Assembly: GCA_016927115.1 (NCBI GenBank)
Contig: JAFGNH010000032.1
Location: forward strand, 1-40,466
DNA from: Anaerolineales bacterium
GTDB lineage: Bacteria; Chloroflexota; Anaerolineae; Anaerolineales; E44-bin32
Length of the DNA: 40,466 nucleotides
Reading direction: 5' to 3'
Both the position numbers and the translations under genes were made by a program. The notes beneath the pieces are model-generated. The model ran no database searches, was not told the DNA's origin, and saw only the letters and a program-made list of their open reading frames with translations. Numbering within the stretch: the stretch's first letter is position 1; every line of letters begins with the position of its first letter. Shown piece after piece: positions 33,461 to 40,466 of the stretch.

Positions 33461-35194
33461 ATGCTGACCGAACTGCGTATCAGGGATTTTGCCATTATCG
33501 ATAATCTTGAGCTGGATTTTCCGGCAGGTTTTGTGATTTTTACCGGAGAAACCGGCGCAGGAAAGTCGATCATTGTTGATGCAGTGGAAGCGCTGCTTGG
33601 TGGGCGTACCGGCAGCGAATTTGTGCGCGCCGGCTGTCAGAGTGCGCTGGTGGAAGGTGTTTTCCGGGTTGATACCCGCACCCGTGCGCAGATTCAGGAA
33701 GTCCTTGAGCGCGAGGAACTGCAGGACGACGCCGACTTTCTTACACTTGGGCGCGAAATCCGCGATAACGGGCGGACTATTGCACGAGTGAATGGCCGCA
33801 CCACAACGGTAGGGCTGCTGCAGGAGCTTGGTGAGCTGCTGGTGGATGTTCACGGCCAGTCGGAACATCTCAGCCTGCTGCGCGTGCGTGAACACCAGGC
33901 CATGCTGGACCGCTTTGCCCGTAATGAGGCATCGCGCGAAGAGTATCACGACGCTTACCAGGAATGGCAGCAGGTGCACCACGAGCTGGATGCATTGCGC
34001 CAGCAGGAGGACCAGGCCGCTTCGCGTCTGGAACTGCTTAAATACCAGATTTCAGAAATTGAATCTGCCCGCTTGAAATCGAACGAGCTGGATGAACTGC
34101 TCGAGGAACGCAACCGGCTAGCAAATGCAGAGCAGCTGGCTGAGCTTGTCAGCAAGGCGACCGCGGCGCTGTCGGGCGGGTACCGAGAGGGAGATTCCGC
34201 TGTTGATCGTTTAGGCCAGGCGGTGGAAGCTGTTACCGGGCTGAGCGTTATCGATCCGGCGTTGAAAGAACTCAGTGAAGAAACCCAGGGCCTGGCAGAC
34301 CAGGTGCAGGAAATCGCCCGCCGGCTGCGTTCCTACCGCGAAGAAATCGATTCTAACCCAAAGAGATTGGAAGAGGTGGAAGAACGAATCGCCCTGATCC
34401 GGAGCCTGCAGCGCAAGTACGGGGGTGATATCGAAGCCGTTCTTGCCCATGCGGAAAACGCCAGGAGCCAGCTTGATTCCATCACCCATGCGGAAGAACG
34501 TATCCTCGAGCTGGAGGAGCTGCAGGTACTGGTGCTGGAAAAAATCGGCGAGCTGGGAGGGCAGCTGTCGCTGTCCCGTGAACAGGCTGGTGAGGAGATC
34601 AGTGCAGGGATTGAAGGCGAGTTGAAAGATCTCAAGATGGCTGGAGCCCGGTTTGGGGTTTCCCTGGAATGGGATGAAAAACCGGATGGTGCTCCCTTCC
34701 GGGACCGGAAGGCTGCTTTCGGGCCGCACGGTATGGACAGGATCGAATTCCTGATCGCACCGAATCCCGGCGAAGGGCTTAAACCGCTGGCGAAGATCGC
34801 ATCAGGCGGCGAAACTTCGCGGTTAATGCTCGGACTGAAGGGTGTGCTGGCAAAAGCGGATAACACGCCGAGCCTGATCTTCGATGAGATTGACCAGGGT
34901 ATCGGTGGACGGGTAGGGGCAGTGGTGGGTGAGAAGTTATGGCGTCTTACCTCGGATCACCAGGTGTTCTGCATCACGCACCTCCCGCAGCTTGCTGCTT
35001 TCGGGGATGCCCATTTCCGCATTGAGAAGCAGGTTGTGGAAGACCGCACCATTACAACAGCCCGGCTTCTGTGCCCGGAAGAACGCCGGGAAGAGCTGGC
35101 TTCGATGCTCGGGAGTGTAACAGACACCAACCTGCACAGTGCAGCCGAAATGATGGAAGCGGCGGAGAAGACCAAAGCTGCTGAAGGCGAGTAA
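33461..35194 (+). CDS. recN: DNA repair protein RecN
   Basis: A 577-residue SMC-like ATPase for double-strand break repair. Walker A FTGETGAGKSII (28-38) in the N-terminal half, DVHGQSEHLSLL, a long coiled coil (about 180-390), signature IASGGETSRLML, Walker B LIFDEIDQGIGGR and CITHLPQLAAFG are all present. Length is normal. It begins four bases after the zinc-finger protein stop. No GAAC-type SOS box was found before the operon, so damage control of this copy is not evident. Confidence 0.95.
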   Translation: MLTELRIRDFAIIDNLELDFPAGFVIFTGETGAGKSIIVDAVEALLGGRTGSEFVRAGCQSALVEGVFRVDTRTRAQIQEVLEREELQDDADFLTLGREIRDNGRTIARVNGRTTTVGLLQELGELLVDVHGQSEHLSLLRVREHQAMLDRFARNEASREEYHDAYQEWQQVHHELDALRQQEDQAASRLELLKYQISEIESARLKSNELDELLEERNRLANAEQLAELVSKATAALSGGYREGDSAVDRLGQAVEAVTGLSVIDPALKELSEETQGLADQVQEIARRLRSYREEIDSNPKRLEEVEERIALIRSLQRKYGGDIEAVLAHAENARSQLDSITHAEERILELEELQVLVLEKIGELGGQLSLSREQAGEEISAGIEGELKDLKMAGARFGVSLEWDEKPDGAPFRDRKAAFGPHGMDRIEFLIAPNPGEGLKPLAKIASGGETSRLMLGLKGVLAKADNTPSLIFDEIDQGIGGRVGAVVGEKLWRLTSDHQVFCITHLPQLAAFGDAHFRIEKQVVEDRTITTARLLCPEERREELASMLGSVTDTNLHSAAEMMEAAEKTKAAEGE

Positions 35195-35268
35195 CACAAA
35201 ACCTCGCATTGTTCGCAAAGCCACATCCTTTCTGCTTCCAGCTCCGGAGATAATCAAGAACGCAACAA

Positions 35269-36192
35269 ATGGGCTCACATCCGCTTATGATATGGCTTCT
35301 TGACAGCGATCCCGCCCTGCGCTGGCAGGTGCAGCGGGACCTGGCTGGCGTTGAAGAGTCTGTCTGGCAGCAAGAGCGCCAGCGTCTTCCAGAAGAAGGA
35401 TGGTGCGCACAGCTGCTGCAGCTGCAGGATCCTGACGGCCTGTGGAACGGGAGCCTGTATAACGGAAAATGGCGCTCCATCACCTGCACCCTGTACCTGC
35501 TCAAACTCTTTGGCCTGCCGCCGGATACCCCGCAAGCTGTAATCGGGTGTGAGCGGCTGCTTCAGGCAGGATTGTACCGGCAGTGTGAAATACGCTTTTC
35601 AAAAGGGCAGGCAATCCAGCTCCTGGGTGTGACGAGCCTGGTGCTGTCGTTGTGCTGCTGCCATGGAGTTTCGGAACAGTACTACGCTTCCCTGCGATCC
35701 ATTGCTGAATATCCGGGCGCTGCGCAGCACGTGGACGGATACTGGCTCCCGAACCGCGATTCCGGAGCGGCGGACCACGGTTTCGAAACCACCCTGCTGA
35801 TCCATGAAGGGCTGCTTCAGTTCAGGCGGCGATTTCCAGCGAATGACCACCTGATGATCACGGAGACCGCGGGTCAGGAATTCCTGCTGCGGCATCCCCT
35901 CTTCCTGCAGGATGGAGAGCCGATCAAATCGCAGTGGCCCTCGTTCTCGTTCCCTCCCTGATGGTTTTACGATGTACTGACTGCGCTTGAATACTTCCGT
36001 GCCTCGGGGGTTGGCCCGGACCCTCGCATGCGGCCGGCTATTAACCTCGTTTTGAAGAAGCGCAATGCGCAGGGAATTTGGTTCCCGGGGCGGAAGCATG
36101 CCGGGAAATCATGGTTAACCATGGAGGATCCACGCCAGCCCAGCCGCTGGAACACCCTGCGTGCTCTGCGGGTACTGCAGTGGTGGGGATAA
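35269..36192 (+). pseudogene. squalene-cyclase-like (alpha/alpha toroid) gene with an in-frame stop
   Basis: A 307-codon reading frame with one TGA at 35959-35961; the same frame goes on to a TAA at 36190-36192. The front part (230 residues) has PALRWQVQRDLAG, GWCAQLLQLQDPDGLWNG and LLKLFGLPP, and the back part has WFYDVLTALEYFRASG, RNAQGIWF and PSRWNTLRALRVLQWW. Both fit one family that I know as squalene-cyclase-like hypothetical proteins, where FPP-R-WHYDVL is continuous. So a CGA arginine codon has probably become TGA by a single C-to-T change. A sequencing error or read-through is the alternative. The family's substrate is unknown. Confidence 0.72.
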
Positions 36193-36370
36193 AAGACAAC
36201 GCACATCACACCGGCATGCCATACCGAGCGAATGCAAGGGATTTCCTTCTGCCGCCTGATTTAACGAACAGGCCTGGGCGAGCAGCACATTTCTTCCACA
36301 GGCGCCCCTTCTCCTCTGGCATTTATCCACCCGCGCTGTTTGCGCTTGCCCGTCGGTGTTCACGATGGTT

Positions 36371-38758
36371 TCATGCTGCAGGCCGCTCGGCGTGGACAGG
36401 ATGCGGCTGCTCCTTGTGGAACGGCAGCAGGTGCGGGCGCGAGCGGGGGGACTCTCGCGCCAGCAGGGGCAGTGGAGGACGGCCGCGACTATTCCCTGTG
36501 CCGGGCGGCGGCAGCGTACCGGGTGGCCCCCAGTAACCGCAGTTGCCGAGCAGCCATAGATCGAGCGTGGCGCGGTCCACCCCGACTGCAGCAAGGATAC
36601 CTTCCATCGCTCGCAGGAACAGCTCGGTGTAGGCGGCACGGTCGTAGGGAACGGGTGCGACAGTCCCCTCCTTATCGTCGAGCAGCTCCCACGGGCGCCC
36701 CTTCTCGGGACCCGGAACCAGCACATAGCGCAGGCTCTCTCCAGGGCTGAGCTGAACGCCCCGTTCGGCCAGCTGGCGGGCGACCAGCGCGTTCACCGTG
36801 CGGGTGGTGAACTCGGATGGATCGCGTGACAGCCGGTTGGTGACTACCAGTTCTTTCAGGGGTACCTTTCCCGTTCGCAGCAGCTGCAGCCGTTCTATTG
36901 CGTAGGCGACTGCTTCCGGCACCTGGCGGCGGAAGCCGCGGATGTCTTCGCCCTCGGCCAGAATGTCGATCATATCCAGCTGAGTCTGTTTGATAAATAC
37001 AGGCGTATCGCGCCGGCGTGCTTCGATACCGCGCACCTTCACGCTCTGGTCCTCGTAGGCGCCGAAGTAGCGGTTGGCGACCGCCCAGCGTGGCTCACCG
37101 CGCGCCGGCAGGAACGCGATCCAGCGGTACACGCCTTCGAGGTTGATGTGCAGTCCGGTGCGGGTCTGGATATCGGCCAGCAGCGTATCATAATCAGGGC
37201 GCTCGCCGGCACCGGGCTTGCTGATCCACATGCCGTCGACATAGATGTGCAGCACGCGGAAACCGCGCGCTTCCACCAGCTCCTTGGCCTGCAGCAGCAC
37301 TTCGCGGCCGTAGGCGGTGACCGCTTCATGGGCTTCGATGCGGCCGAAGCGGGCGTTCTTGTAACCCAGGTAGCCGAAGCACGTGACCAGCAGCCATTTG
37401 TGTGCGGAGTAGCGGCGCTTGTAGGCTTCACGGCACGGGTCGTCGGCCGGCAGGGATTTCACCAGCTCCTTGTAGCGCTGGCGCTTCTCGAGCAGCGGCG
37501 CCAGTGTCTCGGGGATCAGCCCTTCGCGATCCGTGCGGATGCGGGTACCCAGCTCCGGCACCGGCTCGCCCTCCGCCGCGCCGACCGTCTCGGGTGATAT
37601 GTTGAAGCGCACCATGATGCTGGGGTACATGGCGGAGAAGTCGAGCTCGGCCACGTGCTCGTGCAGGCCCTTGATAGGCTGGTAGACCAGGCCGCCTTTG
37701 TCGGCGGTGATCAGGTCGACCCCGGTCTTGAGGTCTTCAGGACGGCTTTTCTTCCAGGGCACAAGCACGCCGCGGCGCAGCGCGGTGGCGATCTGCATGG
37801 CGCTGATACCGGTGCCGGTGGAGACGCGGTTGACAGTCTGGACGGGCAGGCCGGTCAGCCGGGCAATTTCGAGCGTACCGTCGATGCCGTAGTCGTTGGC
37901 GAGGAACGCGTTCTGGCGGTCGAGGTGCCAGCGGCCGCGCAGCAGGTGCTGCTCGTTGCGGAAAATCACCCGCCCGTAGGAGAAGTACGAATGGGCGCGT
38001 TTATGCAGGATGTCCTGCTGCGGATCACGGTTGAGCGGCAGGGGGACGCCGTAGTGGCGAGAGAGTTCGATCAGGCGCGGCAGCAGGAAGTTGTCGCCGT
38101 ACGCGCTGACAATCACATCCGGGTCGTAGCGTTCGAGCACGTAGCGCATGCCGTGCACCATCTGGCGGCTTTTGTGGCGCGGGAAGCGCAGCTGTTTGTC
38201 TTCAACACCGACCAGCAGGTCGGCGCGATAGCCGCGGTCCGGGTTGCGCAGTTCGCCGGACAGCTGCAGGGTCATCACACGCAGCGGAGGCAGGGCATAG
38301 TCGACCGCCCAGGGGGAGTCGCGCGTTTCCAGGGTGCAGATGCGGCCCCCCTCGTGTTCGGCAGCGACATAAGCGAGCGGAAAGGTATCGCGGGCGAGCA
38401 CGTAGCGCTGCGGGATGGCGATGTCGGCATCATAGTAGGCCAGGTCAGGATATTCGGTGGACACCTGGCGGAAGATCCGGTCGAGCAAACCTGGCTGGAG
38501 GACGCTGACTTCGAGCACCTCTATGTTTTGGTCCAGAAACAGGTCGAAGCGTTCGGTGCGTCGCAGGTGTACCGGGAAGCGGCGGCTTTGCAGCAGCCGG
38601 CAAACTTCGTGCAGAGCGTTGTTCGGCCCGCGCACGTAGAAGGAGGGGGCGAAGGAATCCTGCAGCGCGTGGGCGTTTCCGTCCATGTCGATCAGCCATA
38701 CGGTCATCCCGTTGGCGGAAGGGTAGGTGTCGAACAGCCAGCCGTGCAGGGTGGTCAT
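36371..38758 (-). CDS. divergent B-family DNA polymerase
   Basis: A 795-residue protein with the polymerase B layout: N-terminal domain, exonuclease-like domain (about 155-310), then palm/fingers. Motif A is ELDFSAMYPSIM with D373. Motif B is KWLLVTCFGYLGYKN with K454. Motif C is HIYVDGMW with D508 only; the second Asp of DTD is M510. KVRGIEARRRDTP (574-586) is the usual DNA-binding segment. The exonuclease I DxE is missing (VMTLQLSG, 161-168), and exo II reads AYGDNFLLP. It could be a non-proofreading translesion enzyme or an inactive scaffold. The last 55 residues are Pro/Arg/His-rich. ATG 38758 lies two bases after the stop of the small gene, with which it is coupled. The region is visibly more GC-rich than the rest. 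Confidence 0.85.
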   Translation of the reverse strand: MTTLHGWLFDTYPSANGMTVWLIDMDGNAHALQDSFAPSFYVRGPNNALHEVCRLLQSRRFPVHLRRTERFDLFLDQNIEVLEVSVLQPGLLDRIFRQVSTEYPDLAYYDADIAIPQRYVLARDTFPLAYVAAEHEGGRICTLETRDSPWAVDYALPPLRVMTLQLSGELRNPDRGYRADLLVGVEDKQLRFPRHKSRQMVHGMRYVLERYDPDVIVSAYGDNFLLPRLIELSRHYGVPLPLNRDPQQDILHKRAHSYFSYGRVIFRNEQHLLRGRWHLDRQNAFLANDYGIDGTLEIARLTGLPVQTVNRVSTGTGISAMQIATALRRGVLVPWKKSRPEDLKTGVDLITADKGGLVYQPIKGLHEHVAELDFSAMYPSIMVRFNISPETVGAAEGEPVPELGTRIRTDREGLIPETLAPLLEKRQRYKELVKSLPADDPCREAYKRRYSAHKWLLVTCFGYLGYKNARFGRIEAHEAVTAYGREVLLQAKELVEARGFRVLHIYVDGMWISKPGAGERPDYDTLLADIQTRTGLHINLEGVYRWIAFLPARGEPRWAVANRYFGAYEDQSVKVRGIEARRRDTPVFIKQTQLDMIDILAEGEDIRGFRRQVPEAVAYAIERLQLLRTGKVPLKELVVTNRLSRDPSEFTTRTVNALVARQLAERGVQLSPGESLRYVLVPGPEKGRPWELLDDKEGTVAPVPYDRAAYTELFLRAMEGILAAVGVDRATLDLWLLGNCGYWGPPGTLPPPGTGNSRGRPPLPLLARESPRSRPHLLPFHKEQPHPVHAERPAA

Positions 38759-38760
38759 TG

Positions 38761-39021
38761 CTACAGCTCTCCGGTGAGCTCGTCGAGGCGGCGGCGCAGC
38801 TGCAGCACTTCCTTGTGTTCCTCGACCAGCATTGCCAGCAGCATGATTTCAAACGGCAGCAGGTGTGAGGCATAGGCAGCGGCGGCAAGGTGGTGGTGTG
38901 AGCCGGCGAGCAGATCGTCGAGTGCCTGCTGGTCTTCGCGGCGCAGGGCGCGGCGGAAGCGGGCAAGAGATTGCTGTTCTTCCAGGAAGGCCTGGGTGAT
39001 GGATGGCAGGGTGCGTCCCAT
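38761..39021 (-). CDS. 86-residue helical protein between the RecA-like and polymerase genes
   Basis: A small all-helical protein with no recognised family. An N-terminal helix carries FLEEQQSLARFRRALRREDQ, then SHHHLAAAAYASHLL, and the last 25 residues (EEHKEVLQLRRRLDELTGEL) read as a coiled coil. It may dimerise or bridge its two operon partners. It has a CGGAG ribosome site and lies 60 bases after the RecA-like gene and two bases before the polymerase. That position in all probability means a subunit of the same complex. Confidence 0.7.
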   Translation of the reverse strand: MGRTLPSITQAFLEEQQSLARFRRALRREDQQALDDLLAGSHHHLAAAAYASHLLPFEIMLLAMLVEEHKEVLQLRRRLDELTGEL

Positions 39022-39081
39022 ATAGTATCTCCGATCCGGTCTGTGTCTGCAGGCCTGGAATACTCCGCTGGTGCGTCAGGT

Positions 39082-39672
39082 TTAGAACAAGCGCGGCTGG
39101 AGGGCGGTTTCCACCGGTGCGCGCAGCAGCCAGGCGCTGTCGGCGCCGGCCTGCAGCTGCTCAAGCAGGGTCCAGCGGTCCTTGACGAGGGTGCGTGGTT
39201 CGCGCGCACCGACGACCACCGGCCCGCTGGCGGCCAGCCGGCGAAGGTGGGCGATGGTGCTGCCGAGCAGGCGTTCGCTGTCGGCCAGCGGCACGCTTTC
39301 ATCGTAGAAGGTGCTGAGCAGGTCGAGCACAAAAACAGGGTCTGCTGCTGCGGGACTGTTTTCGATCAATTCGGCCAGCTGGAAGCAGGTGAACGCGCGT
39401 GAGATGCGGATGCGTTTGAGGATTTGCTCGGGCCGGGAGCTCAGCCGGCGTGCCAGCCGGGCGACGAAGTAGCCGTCGAAGCGGTTGCCGCCGTCGAAGA
39501 CGCGCACACCGGCACCGCGGGATGCCAGGGCTGTGAGTGCGGTCAGCAAGGTGCGGGTGGGGGTGTGGGATCCCCAGAACAGCGCCAGCCGAGGCTGCAT
39601 CAGCCCGTCGAGTGTCAACGGGTCGTTGGGGAAAAGCAGATTGTCCTGTGCGGGTAACGCCAGCGGTGTCAT
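39082..39672 (-). CDS. RecA/Rad51-like protein with degraded Walker A
   Basis: A 196-residue protein with the core of a RecA-fold ATPase. The Walker A position reads G34-SHTP-T-R-T41, lacking the glycine and lysine. VFDGGNRFDGY (58-68), RISRAFTCFQL (89-99) and the Walker B strand VFVLDLL with D117 remain. ATP use is therefore unlikely, as in ImuA or SulA-like RecA relatives. It heads the operon with the small protein and divergent polymerase, with GGAGG before the ATG. It may recruit the polymerase to RecA filaments or DNA. The fold call is by motif, without structure. Confidence 0.68.
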   Translation of the reverse strand: MTPLALPAQDNLLFPNDPLTLDGLMQPRLALFWGSHTPTRTLLTALTALASRGAGVRVFDGGNRFDGYFVARLARRLSSRPEQILKRIRISRAFTCFQLAELIENSPAAADPVFVLDLLSTFYDESVPLADSERLLGSTIAHLRRLAASGPVVVGAREPRTLVKDRWTLLEQLQAGADSAWLLRAPVETALQPRLF

Positions 39673-39685
39673 GAAAACCTCCGGT

Positions 39686-39699
39686 AGAACATTTGTGCT
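39686..39699. promoter_or_regulatory. LexA-like GAAC-N4-GTTC box
   Basis: AGAACATTTGTGCT on the plus strand is one base off the palindrome GAAC-N4-GTTC, the core of LexA boxes of the Bacillus type. It sits across the predicted transcription start of the RecA-like/polymerase operon. No lexA is in the window, so the binding protein is inferred. Confidence 0.45.
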
Positions 39700-39702
39700 A
39701 AA

Positions 39703-39731
39703 AGCATACTCTGATGAAGGCGTTCTGACAA
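39703..39731 (-). promoter_or_regulatory. promoter of the RecA-like/polymerase operon
   Basis: Read on the minus strand: TTGTCA (39731-39726), a 17-base spacer and TATGCT (39708-39703). The -35 matches five of six and the -10 four of six bases. The distance to the ATG at 39672 is about 30 bases, and GGAGG (39682-39678) lies between. Confidence 0.5.
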
Positions 39732-39767
39732 TCCCACCAGCGGGTTAACCGGTGGGGTGATGGGATG

Positions 39768-40207
39768 CTTATGGAGGGGCGGGCTCCACGGGCTGTGAAT
39801 AATAGAAGTGGAATTCGGAACCGATATGCCTGCTGGTTGAAAGGCTTCCTGGAACCCGCCCGTACGGGGCGTAGTGGGAAAGGGGCCGGCACTGAAGCCA
39901 AGGGTTCTTATGGAGGGGCGGGCTCCACGGGCTGTGAATAATCGAAGTGGAATTCGGAGCCGATATGCCTGCTGGTTGAAAGGCTTCCTGGAACCCGCCC
40001 GTACGGGTCGTGGTGGGAAAGGGGCCGGCACTGAAGCCAAGGGTTCTTATGGAAGGGCGGGTTCCACGAGCTGTGAATAATCGAAGTGGAATTCGGAGCC
40101 GATATGCCTGCTGGTTGAAGGGCTTCCTGGAACCCGCCCGTACGGGTCGTGGTGGGAAAGGGGCCGGCACTGAAGCCAAGGGTTCTTATGGAGGGGCGGG
40201 CTCCACG
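39768..40207. repeat. 139-base tandem repeat, three units plus part
   Basis: Three near-identical 139-base units start at 39768, 39907 and 40046, with a fourth starting at 40185 that diverges after about 22 bases. Each unit opens CTTATGGA and holds an inverted pair, GGGCGGGCTCCA near the start and TGGAACCCGCCC near its end, about 80 bases apart. The unit length is not a multiple of three, so the open frames here are not conserved between units and are not genes. Further on (about 40272-40289) a diverged copy of the right arm, GGAACTCGCCCGTGCAGG, is seen. Confidence 0.85.
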
Positions 40208-40466
40208 GATACATGCAGGGGAAGGAGCGTATGGTATGCGCAGCGATGCTGTTATTGCAGCAGACTGTGGAACTCGCCCGTGCAGGGGTTTAAGTAGAAA
40301 ACTCGTTGTTTCTATTGCATCTATCATCTTCTGGCGTGTAGAGAAGAGATTCTTCGCAGGTCCGGACAACAAAAGGAGAGGGGTGGTCTCACCAGACTTC
40401 CATGACTATTCAGACTCAGGAGCAATAGTTCACCCCGACTACAATGTATCCATCCGCGTAATCAGC
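40208..40466. other. end of window, no gene recognised
   Basis: After the repeats, 259 bases with no supported coding region, RNA or terminator, apart from the diverged repeat arm near 40272-40289. Short open frames run out of the repeat but have no ribosome site or family features. Confidence 0.5.

Noticed and set aside
35959-35961. TGA as a sense codon in this genome
   Set aside because: TGA ends other intact genes here, such as the permease at 3808 and the YjbQ gene at 12495, so a general recoding is not supported.
37655-38875. Long 406-codon plus-strand open frame
   Set aside because: It lies opposite the polymerase gene; high GC leaves few stops on the other strand, and it has no family motif or ribosome site.
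39768-40207. CRISPR array
   Set aside because: The unit is 139 bases with no unique spacers between short repeats, and no cas gene is nearby; it is a plain tandem repeat.

Overview
The window looks like a chromosomal segment of a Chloroflexota bacterium, most likely class Anaerolineae. This is inferred from gene content and order, not from a database search. The pointers are Thr/Pro-rich lipoproteins, a DUF3467 - translin - NAD kinase - zinc-finger membrane protein - recN gene string, a B-family DNA polymerase with a YVDGMW-type motif C, and many RbsABC/NagA/SDR sugar-catabolism genes. No tRNA, rRNA, CRISPR array or integrase was seen. The 3' end carries non-coding 139-bp tandem repeats.

Layout. 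92-1870 (minus): an HD-domain hydrolase, a small MORN/YwqK-repeat protein and a histidine phosphatase. 2281-14846 (plus): a long catabolic operon behind a good promoter (2132-2159) and a cluster of TGTTC/GAACA half-sites. It encodes an RbsABC-type ABC importer, a cyclase-family hydrolase, two SDR dehydrogenases, an FGGY kinase, a YhfZ-like regulator, a D-threonine-aldolase/D-serine-dehydratase-like PLP protein, a YjbQ-family protein, a HAD-like protein without its nucleophile, a TIM-barrel epimerase and a cupin. The genes fit import, oxidation, isomerisation and phosphorylation of an unidentified polyhydroxy compound. 15047-22297: an amino-sugar locus, with a SIS-domain isomerase/deaminase and a membrane protein on minus, and three NagA-like deacetylases in a row plus a Gfo/Idh/MocA oxidoreductase on plus. 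The third NagA has lost a conserved metal-ligand Glu.

22376-27979: a MITE-like inverted-repeat element, a small orphan gene, a WD40 lipoprotein and a one-pass membrane protein with about six DUF4352-like domains, ending in a clear terminator. 28060-30746 (minus): a HAD phosphatase, a second Gfo/Idh/MocA oxidoreductase and a TIM-barrel protein of unknown function. 31002-35194 (plus): the housekeeping string DUF3467, translin homologue, nadK, zinc-finger membrane protein and recN. 35269-36192: a cyclase-like gene broken by one in-frame TGA.

The most interesting part is 36371-39672 (minus). It is a compact three-gene operon of a RecA-like protein with a ruined Walker A, an 86-residue helical protein and a B-family DNA polymerase with altered exonuclease and motif C residues. 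Its promoter has a GAAC-N4-GTTC-like box over the predicted transcription start. The layout resembles the imuA-imuB-dnaE2 mutagenesis cassette and the archaeal PolB2 (Dpo2) operon in concept, and it is proposed here as a DNA-damage-tolerance cassette. The window ends in three 139-bp tandem repeats and a partial fourth.
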